From: Strigamia acuminata
Lineage: Eukaryota; Arthropoda; Chilopoda; Geophilomorpha; Linotaeniidae
DNA: 64,000 nt
Assembly (NCBI GenBank): GCA_949358305.1
Contig: OX442320.1
Span: 560,501-624,500 of the forward strand
Direction of reading: 5' to 3'
The translations under genes and the position numbers were made by a program. Within the stretch, counting starts at the first letter, position 1. Each line of letters begins with the position of its first letter. Shown in pieces: positions 8,615-21,900 of this stretch. Below the pieces are notes generated by a model. The model was not told the DNA's origin, made no database searches, and worked only from the letters and a program-made list of their open reading frames with translations.

Positions 8615-9972
8615 TGTTTCTGGCAAGGTCGCAGGCGACAACCAGGCCAGAAGGAGGGGCGGCAATACTTGACTGCTGCTTGGCTAAAATTGATACACAG
8701 AAGTTGGCCAAAGACTTGAAGAAATGCAAACACTGGACTTGAACTTGCTGCTTCACATGATGATCTGCCACTGGTGAGTTCAAGGAGGAGGAAGGAGGAT
8801 TTTTCTACTCACTGCACATTGCTTTCTGGTTGTATAGAGAAATGAGACTTGGAGAGAAATAAAAAGCAACCATTTTATTCTCTAAATTCTTAACAAGACT
8901 ACTACAATTGAATCACGAGGATTTTACAAAGAAGTCACACTTTAACAATAATAAGAAACAACAAGTGTAACTATCTCCACATTGTATAAGGACACTTGCA
9001 CTTAAAGTTACAGAGGTCTCTAAGTGCTTGTAAAGAGAAATAAGTACTGCTGGCACAACAAAACTACCGTAGAAGTTAATAGTTGAAAACACATAAGCCT
9101 AACAGCAAGTATTTGACATTAAATGCAAAAGTATACATTAACAACAGTCTCTAAACACAATGCTCATTGAGAACTAAATTATTCACTCTAAAACACACTG
9201 AACAACTCATAAAATAGAGAAAAGAATAAGTAAAGACATTTTAGACCAATGAGCTGGCAACTTTACAGTAAGTGCAGAAGTTAAGTTATAAATCAACACA
9301 GATAAATCTTAAACTTAACACTTTTACATTGCATAATAATTAAGTGATTAATTATTAATCAGAACCCACAAAAACTCTTTGGGATTAAACATTTTCTCCT
9401 CTCTTTACAGATACAAGTAGACCACTCCCACAGTAATGGCCGACAATGTAAACAGAGATCACTTGCAGGAAGATAGAAAGGCTTGAAATTAGCTCACTAG
9501 ACAGGCTACACACAATCTAAGTTAACAAAACGCTTAATTGGTTAGTAATATACAGAAAACAAACAGAAATTGATTGAAACAGCTTAAAACTGATAATAAC
9601 ATACATTTCTCATTCTAGTACCCTTTTGCTGTCTGAGAGCATCATTACACCTTGTCACTACATTGACAGTAGTGGACTGGAAACAGGAAAACACTTGGAA
9701 ACATCAAAACATGCATAACACAGGTAAACAAGATAGAAAATAAATTCTAAGTGGATAAATAACTAATGTAAAAACTCTTTTCTTCCCAGATTTATCCGGT
9801 CAGATCAACCAGTACTGAGAAATTCACTCAAACTAACTCAAAGAAGACTTATATTCAAATAAGTGTCTAATTAAATTCCCAATCTAAGATAAATATTAAA
9901 AACCCTTTTTAATAATTCCAGATGACTAATTTTTAAGACGTTTAGCAGCTTTCCTTTATGTTGCTAGCAACA
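8615..9972 (-). repeat. 5' LTR of the thymidine-kinase element
   Basis: 1358 bp, apparently identical to 3383-4740. It is the upstream LTR on the minus strand, so it should hold the promoter and transcription start. A candidate AATAAA lies at 8874-8879 (minus). No convincing TATA box was assigned. Confidence 0.95.
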
Positions 9973-9977
9973 TCAAC
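9973..9977. repeat. Target-site duplication (right), thymidine-kinase element
   Basis: TCAAC, partner of 3378-3382. Confidence 0.9.
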
Positions 9978-12900
9978 TATGATGAGATCAAAAGTCTATT
10001 CTCCCAAATGATTGCTTGGATGTTTCTAAAACTTACATTGGAGCCTTCTACTAAGGTTTAAACACTATTTCTGAACATTCAGAGACATTGGTCTTGTGGT
10101 GTTTGTGCTAAGTAAACTGTGATGAGATCAAAAGTCTATTCTCGCAAATCATTGCTTGGATGTTGCTAAAACTTCCCTTGAAGTCTTCTACTAAGGTTTA
10201 AACACTATTTCTGAACATTCAGAGACATTGGTCTTGTGGTGTTTGTGCTAATTCAACTGCGATGTGAAATGAGCTCAAAATTTTTTTTTCAAAATTTATT
10301 GCTTGGATGTTGCTAAAACTTTCATTGGAGCCTTCTACTAAGGTTTAAACACTATTTCTGAACATTCAGAGACATTGGTCTTGTGGTGTTTGTGCTAAGT
10401 CAACTGTGATGAGATCAAAAGTCTATTCTCCCAAATCATTGCTTGGATGTTTCTAAAACTTACATTGGAGCCTTCTACTAAGGTTTAAACACTATTTCTG
10501 AACATTCAGAGACATTGGTCTTGTGGTGTTTGTGCTAAGTCAACTATGATAAGATCAAAAGTCTATTCTCCCAAATCATTGCTTGGATGTTTCTAAAACT
10601 TACATTGGAGCCTTCTACTAAGGTTTAAACACTATTTCTGAACATTCAGAGACATTGGTCTTGTGGTGTTTGTGCTAAGTCAACTATGATGAGATCAAAA
10701 GTCTATTCTCCCAAATCATTGCTTGGATGTTTCTAAAACTTACATTGGAGCCTTCTACTAAGGTTTAAACACTATTTCTGAACATTCAGAGACATTGGTC
10801 TTGTGGTGTTTGTGCTAAGTCAACTGCGATGTGAAATGAGCTCAAAATTTTTTTTTCAAAATTTATTGCTTGGATGTTGCTAAAACTTACATTGGAGCCT
10901 TCTACTAAGGTTTAAACACTATTTCTGAATATTCAGAGACATTGGTCTTGTGGTGTTTGTGCTAAGTCAACTGTGATGAGATCAAAAGTCTATTCTCCAA
11001 AATCATTGCTTGGATGTTTCTAAAACTTACATTGGAGCCTTCTACTAAGGTTTAAACACTGTTTCTGAACATTCAGAGACATTGGTCTTGTGGTGTTTGT
11101 GCTAAGTCAACTATGATGAGATCAAAAGTCTATTCTCCCAAATGATTGCTTGGATGTTTCTAAAACTTACATTGGAGCCTTCTACTAAGGTTTAAACATT
11201 ATTTCTGAACATTCAGAGACATTGGTCTTGTGGTGTTTGTGCTAAGTCAACTATGATGAGATCAAAAGTCTATTCTCGCAAATCATTGCTTGGATGTTGC
11301 TAAAACTTCCCTTGAAGTCTTCTACTAAGGTTTAAACACTATTTCTGAACATTCAGAGACATTGGTCTTGTGGTGTTTGTGCTAATTCAACTGCGATGTG
11401 AAATGAGCTCAAAATTTTTTTTTCAAAATTTATTGCTTGGATGTTGCTAAAACTTTCATTGGAGCCTTCTACTAAGGTTTAAACACTATTTCTGAACATT
11501 CAGAGACATTGGTCTTGTGGTGTTTGTGCTAAGTCAACTGTGATGAGATCAAAAGTCTATTCTCCCAAATCATTGCTTGGATGTTTCTAAAACTTACATT
11601 GGAGCCTTCTACTAAGGTTTAAACACTATTTCTGAACATTCAGAGACATTGGTCTTGTGGTGTTTGTGCTAAGTCAACTATGATGAGATCAAAAGTCTAT
11701 TCTCCCAAATCATTGCTTGGATGTTTCTAAAACTTACATTGGAGCCTTCTACTAAGGTTTAAACACTATTTCTGAACATTCAGAGACATTGGTCTTGTGG
11801 TGTTTGTGCTAAGTCAACTATGATGAGATCAAAAGTCTATTCTCCCAAATCATTGCTTGGATGTTTCTAAAACTTACATTGGAGCCTTCTACTAAGGTTT
11901 AAACACTATTTCTGAACATTCAGAGACATTGGTCTTGTGGTGTTTGTGCTAAGTCAACTGCGATGTGAAATGAGCTCAAAATTTTTTTTTCAAAATTTAT
12001 TGCTTGGATGTTGCTAAAACTTACATTGGAGCCTTCTACTAAGGTTTAAACACTATTTCTGAATATTCAGAGACATTGGTCTTGTGGTGTTTGTGCTAAG
12101 TCAACTGTGATGAGATCAAAAGTCTATTCTCCAAAATCATTGCTTGGATGTTTCTAAAACTTACATTGGAGCCTTCTACTAAGGTTTAAACACTATTTCT
12201 GAACATTCAGAGACATTGGTCTTGTGGTGTTTGTGCTAAGTCAACTGCGATGTGAAATGAGCTCAAAATTTTTTTTTCAAAATTTATTGCTTGGATGTTG
12301 CTAAAACTTACATTGGAGCCTTCTACTAAGGTTTAAACACTATTTCTGAATATTCAGAGACATTGGTCTTGTGGTGTTTGTGCTAAGTCAACTGTGATGA
12401 GATCAAAAGTCTATTCTCCCAAATTATTGCTTGGATGTTTCTAAAACTTACATTGGAGCCTTCTACTAAGGTTTAAACACTATTTCTGAACATTCAGAGA
12501 CATTGGTCTTGTGGTGTTTGTGCTAAGTCAACTATGATGAGATCAAAAGTCTATTCTCCCAAATGATTGCTTGGATGTTTCTAAAACTTACATTGGAGCC
12601 TTCTACTAAGGTTTAAACACTATTTCTGAACATTCAGAGACATTGGTCTTGTGGTGTTTGTGCTAAGTCAACTATGATGAGATCAAAAGTCTATTCTCCC
12701 AAATGATTGCTTGGATGTTTCTAAAACTTACATTGGAGCCTTCTACTAAGGTTTAAACACTATTTCTGAACATTCAGAGACATTGGTCTTGTGGTGTTTG
12801 TGCTAAGTTAACTGTGATGAGATCAAAAGTCTATTCTCGCAAATCATTGCTTGGATGTTGCTAAAACTTCCCTTGAAGTCTTCTACTAAGGTTTAAACAC

Positions 12901-15900
12901 TATTTCTGAACATTCAGAGACATTGGTCTTGTGGTGTTTGTGCTAAGTCAACTGCGATGTAAAATGAGCTCAAAATTTTTTTTTCAAAATTTATTGCTTG
13001 GATGTTGCTAAAACTTTCATTGGAGCCTTCTACTAAGGTTTAAACACTATTTCTGAAGATTCAGAGACATTGGTCTTGTGGTGTTTGTGCTAAGTCAACT
13101 GTGATGAGATCAAAAGTCTATTCTCCCAAATCATTGCTTGGATGTTTCTAAAACTTACATTGGAGCCTTCTACTAAGGTTTAAACACTATTTCTGAACAT
13201 TCAGAGACATTGGTCTTGTGGTGTTTGTGCTAAGTCAACTATGATGAGATCAAAAGTCTATTCTCCCAAATCATTGCTTGGATGTTTCTAAAACTTACAT
13301 TGGAGCCTTCTACTAAGGTTTAAACACTATTTCTGAACATTCAGAGACATTGGTCTTGTGGTGTTTGTGCTAAGTCAACTGCGATGTAAAATAAGCTCAA
13401 AATTTTTTTTTCAAAATTTATTGCTTGGATGTTGCTAAAACTTACATTGGAGCCTTCTACTAAGGTTTAAACACTATTTCTGAATATTCAGAGACATTGG
13501 TCTTGTGGTGTTTGTGCTAAGTCAACTGTGATGAGATCAAAAGTCTATTCTCCCAAATCATTGCTTGGATGTTTCTAAAACTTACATTGGAGCCTTCTAC
13601 TAAGGTTTAAACACTATTTCTGAACATTCAGAGACATTGGTCTTGTGGTGTTTGTGCTAAGTCAACTATGATGAGATCAAAAGTCTATTCTCCCAAATGA
13701 TTGCTTGGATGTTTCTAAAACTTACATTGGAGCCTTCTACTAAGGTTTAAACACTATTTCTGAAGATTCAGAGACATTGGTCTTGTGGTGTTTGTGCTAA
13801 GTCAACTATGATGAGATCAAAAGTCTATTCTCCCAAATGATTGCTTGGATGTTTCTAAAACTTACATTGGAGCCTTCTACTAAGGTTTAAACACTATTTC
13901 TGAACATTCAGAGACATTGGTCTTGTGGTGTTTGTGCTAAGTCAACTATGATGAGATCAAAAGTCTATTCTCCCAAATCATTGCTTGGATGTTTCTAAAA
14001 CTTACATTGGAGCCTTCTACTAAGGTTTAAACACTATTTCTGAACATTCAGAGACATTGGTCTTGTGGTGTTTGTGCTAAGTCAACTGCGATGTAAAATA
14101 AGCTCAAAATTTTTTTTTCAAAATTTATTGCTTGGATGTTGCTAAAACTTACATTGGAGCCTTCTACTAAGGTTTAAACACTATTTCTGAAGATTCAGAG
14201 ACATTGGTCTTGTGGTGTTTGTGCTAAGTCAACTGTGATGAGATCAAAAGTCTATTCTCCCAAATCATTGCTTGGATGTTTCTAAAACTTACATTGGAGC
14301 CTTCTACTAAGGTTTAAACACTATTTCTGAACATTCAGAGACATTGGTCTTGTGGTGTTTGTGCTAAGTCAACTATGATGAGATCAAAAGTCTATTCTCC
14401 CAAATCATTGCTTGGATGTTTCTAAAACTTACATTGGAGCCTTCTACTAAGGTTTAAACACTATTTCTGAACATTCAGAGACATTGGTCTTGTGGTGTTT
14501 GTGCTAAGTCAACTGCGATGTGAAATAAGCTCAAAATTTTTTTTTCAAAATTTATTGCTTGGATGTTGCTAAAACCTACATTGGAGCCTTCTACTAAGGT
14601 TTAAACACTATTTCTGAACATTCAGAGACATTGGTCTTGTGGTGTTTGTGCTAAGTTAACTGTGATGAGATCAAAAGTCTATTCTCGCAAATCATTGCTT
14701 GGATGTTGCTAAAACTTCCCTTGAAGTCTTCTACTAAGGTTTAAACACTATTTCTGAACATTCAGAGACATTGGTCTTGTGGTGTTTGTGCTAAGTCAAC
14801 TGCGATGTGAAATGAGCTCAAAATTTTTTTTTCAAAATTTATTGCTTGGATGTTGCTAAAACTTTCATTGGAGCCTTCTACTAAGGTTTAAACACTATTT
14901 CTGAACATTCAGAGACATTGGTCTTGTGGTGTTTGTGCTAAGTCAACTGTGATGAGATCAAAAGTCTATTCTCCCAAATCATTGCTTGGATGTTTCTAAA
15001 ACTTACATTGGAGCCTTCTACTAAGGTTTAAACACTATTTCTGAACATTCAGAGACATTGGTCTTGTGGTGTTTGTGCTAAGTCAACTATGATGAGATCA
15101 AAAGTCTATTCTCCCAAATCATTGCTTGGATGTTTCTAAAACTTACATTGGAGCCTTCTACTAAGGTTTAAACACTATTTCTGAACATTCAGAGACATTG
15201 GTCTTGTGGTGTTTGTGCTAAGTCAACTGCAATGTGAAATAAGCTCAAAATTTTTTTTTCAAAATTTATTGCTTGGATGTTGCTAAAACTTACATTGGAG
15301 CCTTCTACTAAGGTTTAAACACTATTTCTGAATATTCAGAGACATTGGTCTTGTGGTGTTTGTGCTAAGTCAACTGTGATGAGATCAAAAGTCTATTCTC
15401 CCAAATCATTGCTTTGATGTTTCTAAAACTTACATTGGAGCCTTCTACTAAGGTTTAAACACTATTTCTGAACATTCAGAGACATTGGTCTTGTGGTGTT
15501 TGTGCGAAGTCAACTGCGATGTGAAATGAGCTCAAAATTTTTTTTTCAAAATTTATTGCTTGGATGTTGCTAAAACTTACATTGGAGCCTTCTACTAAGG
15601 TTTAAACACTATTTCTGAATATTCAGACATTGGTCTTGTGGTGTTTGTGCTAAGTCAACTATGATGAGATCAAAAGTCTATTCTCCCAAATCATTGCTTG
15701 GATGTTTCTAAAACTTACATTGGAGCCTTCTACTAAGGTTTAAACACTATTTCTGAACATTCAGAGACATTGATCTTGTGGTCTTTGTGCTAAGTCAACT
15801 GCAATGTGAAATAAGCTCAAAATTTTTTTTTCAAAATTTATTGCTTGGATGTTGCTAAAACTTACATTGAAGGCTTCTACTAAGGTTTAAACACTATTTC

Positions 15901-18900
15901 TGAACATTCAGAGACATTGGACTTGTGGTGTTTGTGCTAAGTCAACCGTGATGAGATCAAAAGTCTATTCTCCCAAATCATTGCTTGGATGTTTCTAAAA
16001 CTTACATTGGAGCCTTCTACTAAGGTTTAAACACTATTTCTGAACATTCAGAGACATTGGTCTTGTGGTGTTTGTGCTAAGTCAACTGTGATGAGATCAA
16101 AAGTCTATTCTCCCAAATCATTGCTTGGATGTTTCTAAAACTTACATTGGAGCCTTCTACTAAGGTTTAAACACTATTTCTGAACATTCAGAGACATTGG
16201 TCTTGTGGTGTTTGTGCTAAGTCAACTGCAATGTGAAATAAGCTCAAAATTTTTTTTTCAAAATTTATTGCTTGGATGTTGCTAAAACTTACATTGGAGC
16301 CTTCTACTAAGGTTTAAACACTATTTCTGAATATTCAGAGACATTGGTCTTGTGGTGTTTGTGCTAAGTCAACTGTGATGAGATCAAAAGTCTATTCTCC
16401 CAAATCATTGCTTTGATGTTTCTAAAACTTACATTGGAGCCTTCTACTAAGGTTTAAACACTATTTCTGAACATTCAGAGACATTGGTCTTGTGGTGTTT
16501 GTGCGAAGTCAACTGCGATGTGAAATGAGCTCAAAATTTTTTTTTCAAAATTTATTGCTTGGATGTTGCTAAAACTTACATTGGAGCCTTCTACTAAGGT
16601 TTAAACACTATTTCTGAATATTCAGACATTGGTCTTGTGGTGTTTGTGCTAAGTCAACTGTGATGAGATCAAAAGTCTATTCTCCCAAATCATTGCTTGG
16701 ATGTTTCTAAAACTTACATTGGAGCCTTCTACTAAGGTTTAAACACTATTTCTGAACATTCAGAGACATTGGTCTTGTGGTGTTTGTGCTAAGTCAACTG
16801 CAATGTGAAATAAGCTCAAAATTTTTTTTTCAAAATTTATTGCTTGGATGTTGCTAAAACTTACATTGGAGCCTTCTACTAAGGTTTAAACACTATTTCT
16901 GAATATTCAGAGACATTGGTCTTGTGGTGTTTGTGCTAAGTCAACTGTGATGAGATCAAAAGTCTATTCTCCCAAATCATTGCTTTGATGTTTCTAAAAC
17001 TTACATTGGAGCCTTCTACTAAGGTTTAAACACTATTTCTGAATATTCAGAGACATTGGTCTTGTGGTGTTTGTGCTAAGTCAACTGTGATGAGATCAAA
17101 AGTCTATTCTCCTAAATCATTGCTTGGATGTTTCTAAAACTTACATTGGAGCCTTCTACTAAGGTTTAAACACTATTTCTGAACATTCAGAGACATTGGT
17201 CTTGTGGTGTTTGTGCTAAGTCAACTATGATGAGATCAAAAGTCTATTCTCCCAAATCATTGCTTGGATGTTTCTAAAACTTACATTGGAGCCTTCTACT
17301 AAGGTTTAAACACTATTTCTGAACATTCAGAGACATTGGTCTTGTGGTGTTTGTGCTAAGTCAACTATGATGAGATCAAAAGTCTATTCTCCCAAATCAT
17401 TGCTTGGATGTTTCTAAAACTTACATTGGAGCCTTCTACTAAGGTTTAAACACTATTTCTGAACATTCAGAGACATTGGTCTTGTGGTGTTTGTGCTAAG
17501 TCAACTATGATGAGATCAAAAGTCTATTCTCCCAAATCATTGCTTGGATGTTTCTAAAACTTACATTGGAGCCTTCTACTAAGGTTTAAACACTATTTCT
17601 GAACATTCAGAGACATTGATCTTGTGGTCTTTGTGCTAAGTCAACTGCAATGTGAAATAAGCTCAAAATTTTTTTTTCAAAATTTATTGCTTGGATGTTG
17701 CTAAAACTTACATTGAAGGCTTCTACTAAGGTTTAAACACTATTTCTGAACATTCAGAGACATTGGACTTGTGGTGTTTGTGCTAAGTCAACCGTGATGA
17801 GATCAAAAGTCTATTCTCCCAAATCATTGCTTGGATGTTTCTAAAACTTACATTGGAGCCTTCTACTAAGGTTTAAACACTATTTCTGAACATTCAGAGA
17901 CATTGGTCTTGTGGTGTTTGTGCTAAGTCAACTGTGATGAGATCAAAAGTCTATTCTCCCAAATCATTGCTTGGATGTTTCTAAAACTTACATTGGAGCC
18001 TTCTACTAAGGTTTAAACACTATTTCTGAACATTCAGAGACATTGGTCTTGTGGTGTTTGTGTTAAGTTAACTGTGATGAGATCAAAAGTCTATTCTCGC
18101 AAATCATTGCTTGGATGTTGCTAAAACTTCCCTTGAAGTCTTCTACTAAGGTTTAAACACTATTTCTGAACATTCAGAGACATTGGTCTTGTGGTGTTTG
18201 TGCTAAGTCAACTGCGATGTGAAATGAGCTCAAAATTTTTTTTTCAAAATTTATTGCTTGGATGTTGCTAAAACTTTCATTGGAGCCTTCTACTAAGGTT
18301 TAAACACTATTTCTGAACATTCAGAGACATTGGTCTTGTGGTGTTTGTGCTAAGTCAACTGTGATGAGATCAAAAGTCTATTCTCCTAAATCATTGCTTG
18401 GATGTTTCTAAAACTTACATTGGAGCCTTCTACTAAGGTTTAAACACTATTTCTGAACATTCAGAGACATTGGTCTTGTGGTGTTTGTGCTAAGTCAACT
18501 ATGATGAGATCAAAAGTCTATTCTCCCAAATCATTGCTTGGATGTTTCTAAAACTTACATTGGAGCCTTCTACTAAGGTTTAAACACTATTTCTGAACAT
18601 TCAGAGACATTGGTCTTGTGGTGTTTGTGCTAAGTCAACTGCGATGTAAAATGAGCTCAAAATTTTTTTTTCAAAATTTATTGCTTGGATGTTGCTAAAA
18701 CTTACATTGGAGCCTTCTACTAAGGTTTAAACACTATTTCTGAACATTCAGAGACATTGGTCTTGTGGTGTTTGTGCTAAGTCAACTGTGATGAGATCAA
18801 AAGTCTATTCTCCTAAATCATTGCTTGGATGTTTCTAAAACTTACATTGGAGCCTTCTACTAAGGTTTAAACACTATTTCTGAACATTCAGAGACATTGG

Positions 18901-21900
18901 TCTTGTGGTGTTTGTGCTAAGTCAACTATGATGAGATCAAAAGTCTATTCTCCCAAATCATTGCTTGGATGTTTCTAAAACTTACATTGGAGCCTTCTAC
19001 TAAGGTTTAAACACTATTTCTGAACATTCAGAGACATTGGTCTTGTGGTGTTTGTGCTAAGTCAACTATGATGAGATCAAAAGTCTATTCTCCCAAATCA
19101 TTGCTTGGATGTTTCTAAAACTTACATTGGAGCCTTCTACTAAGGTTTAAACACTATTTCTGAACATTCAGAGACATTGGTCTTGTGGTGTTTGTGCTAA
19201 GTCAACTGCGATGTAAAATAAGCTCAAAATTTTTTTTTCAAAATTTATTGCTTGGATGTTGCTAAAACTTACACTGGAGCCTTCTACTAAGGTTTAAACA
19301 CTATTTCTGAATATTCAGAGACATTGGTCTTGTGGTGTTTGTGCTAAGTCAACTGTGATGAGATCAAAAGTCTATTCTCCCAAATCATTGCTTGGATGTT
19401 TCTAAAACTTACATTGGAGCCTTCTACTAAGGTTTAAACACTATTTCTGAACATTCAGGGACATTGGTCTTGTGGTGTTTGTGCTAAGTCAACTATGATG
19501 AGATCAAAAGTCTATTCTCCCAAATGATTGCTTGGATGTTTCTAAAACTTACATTGGAGCCTTCTACTAAGGTTTAAACACTATTTCTGAACATTCAGAG
19601 ACATTGGTCTTGTGGTGTTTGTGCTAAGTTAACTGTGATGAGATCAAAAGTCTATTCTCGCAAATCATTGCTTGGATGTTGCTAAAACTTCTCTTGAAGT
19701 CTTCTACTAAGGTTTAAACACTATTTCTGAACATTCAGAGACATTGGTCTTGTGGTGTTTGTGCTAAGTCAACTGCGATGTGAAATAAGCTCAAAATTTT
19801 TTTTTCAAAATTTATTGCTTGGATGGTGCTAAAACTTACATTGGAGCCTTCTACTAAGGTTTAAACACTATTTCTGAATATTCAGAGACATTGGTCTTGT
19901 GGTGTTTGTGCTAAGTTAACTGTGATGAGATCAAAAGTCTATTCTCGCAAATCATTGCTTGGATGTTGCTAAAACTTCTCTTGAAGTCTTCTACTAAGGT
20001 TTAAACACTATTTCTGAACATTCAGAGACATTGGTCTTGTGGTGTTTGTGCTAAGTCAACTGCGATGTGAAATGAGCTCAAAATTTTTTTTTCAAAATTT
20101 ATTGCTTGGATGTTGCTAAAACCTACATTGGAGCCTTCTACTAAGGTTTAAACACTATTTCTGAACATTCAAAGACATTGGTCTTGTGGTGTTTGTGCTA
20201 AGTTAACTGTGATGAGATCAAAAGTCTATTCTCGCAAATCATTGCTTGGATGTTGCTAAAACTTCTCTTGAAGTCTTCTACTAAGGTTTAAACACTATTT
20301 CTAAACATTCAGAGACATTGGTCTTGTGGTGTTTGTGCTAAGTCAACTGCGATGTGAAATGAGCTCAAAATTTTTTTCTTCAAAATTTATTGCTTGGATG
20401 GTGCTAAAACTTACATTGGAGCCTTCTACTAAGGTTTAAACACTATTTCTGAATATTCAGAGACATTGGTCTTGTGGTGTTTGTGCTAAGTCAACTGTGA
20501 TGAGATCAAAAGTCTATTCTCCCAAATCATTGCTTAGATGTTTCTAAAACTTACATTGGAGCCTTCTACTAAGGTTTAAACCCTATTTCTGAACATTCAG
20601 AGACATTGGTCTTGTGGTGTTTGTGCTAAGTCAACTGTGATGAGATCAAAAGTCTATTCTCCCAAATCATTGCTTGGATGTTTCTAAAACTTACATTGGA
20701 GCCTTCTACTAAGGTTTAAACACTATTTCTGAACATTCAGAGACATTGGTCTTGTGGTGTTTGTGCTAAGTCAACTATGATGAGATCAAAAGTCTATTCT
20801 CCCAAATGATTGCTTGGATGTTTCTAAAACTTACATTGGAGCCTTCTACTAAGGTTTAAACACTATTTCTGAACATTCAGAGACATTGGTCTTGTGGTGT
20901 TTGTGCTAAGTCAACTGTGATGAGATCAAAAGTCTATTCTCCCAAATCATTGCTTGGATGTTTCTAAAACTTACATTGGAGCCTTCTACTAAGGTTTAAA
21001 CACAATTTCTGAACATTCAGAGACATTGATCTTGTGGTCTTTGTGCTAAGTCAACTGCAATGTGAAATAAGCTCAAAATTTTTTTTTCAAAATTTATTGC
21101 TTGAATGTTGCTAAAACTTACATTGAAGGCTTCTACTAAGGTTTAAACACTATTTCTGAACATTCAGAGACATTGGTCTTGTGGTGTTTGTGCTAAGTCA
21201 ACTGTGATGAGATCAAAAGTCTATTCTCCCAAATCATTGCTTGGATGTTTCTAAAACTTACATTGGAGCCTTCTACTAAGGTTTAAACACTATTTCTGAA
21301 CATTCAGAGACATTGGTCTTGTGGTGTTTGTGCTAAGTCAACTGTGATGAGATCAAAAGTCTATTCTCCCAAATCATTGCTTGGATGTTTCTAAAACTTA
21401 CATTGGAGCCTTCTACTAAGGTTTAAACACTATTTCTGAACATTCAGAGACATTGGTCTTGTGGTGTTTGTGCTAAGTCAACTGTGATGAGATCAAAAGT
21501 CTATTCTCCTAAATCATTGCTTGGATGTTTCTAAAACTTACATTGGAGCCTTCTACTAAGGTTTAAACACTATTTCTGAACATTCAGAGACATTGGTCTT
21601 GTGGTGTTTGTGCTAAGTCAACTGTGATGAGATCAAAAGTCTATTCTCCCAAATCATTGCTTGGATGTTTCTAAAACTTACATTGGAGCCTTCTACTAAG
21701 GTTTAAACACTATTTCTGAACATTCAGAGACATTGGTCTTGTGGTGTTTGTGCTAAGTCAACTGTGATGAGATCAAAAGTCTATTCTCCCAAATCATTGC
21801 TTGGATGTTTCTAAAACTTACATTGGAGCCTTCTACTAAGGTTTAAACACTATTTCTGAACATTCAGAGACATTGGTCTTGTGGTGTTTGTGCTAAGTCA

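Larger units (their letters stand above)
3383..9972 (-). mobile_element. Non-autonomous BEL/Pao LTR retrotransposon carrying a thymidine kinase
   Basis: A complete 6590-bp element: two 1358-bp LTRs (3383-4740 and 8615-9972), a 3874-bp internal region, and a 5-bp TSD. The minus strand is the sense strand: 5' LTR, candidate primer-binding site 3 nt inside, 821-bp leader, a single long ORF, 35 bp, 3' LTR. The ORF encodes Gag, zinc knuckles and a protease region typical of BEL/Pao, followed by a TK1-like thymidine kinase. No reverse transcriptase, RNase H, integrase or envelope sequence is present, so mobilisation would need enzymes in trans. I found no difference between the LTRs on reading, which implies a recent insertion. 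Confidence 0.93.

Noticed and set aside
8204-8665. 153-codon open frame in the TK-element leader
   Set aside because: It opens only at a TTG, crosses the LTR boundary and primer site, and has no recognisable motif.
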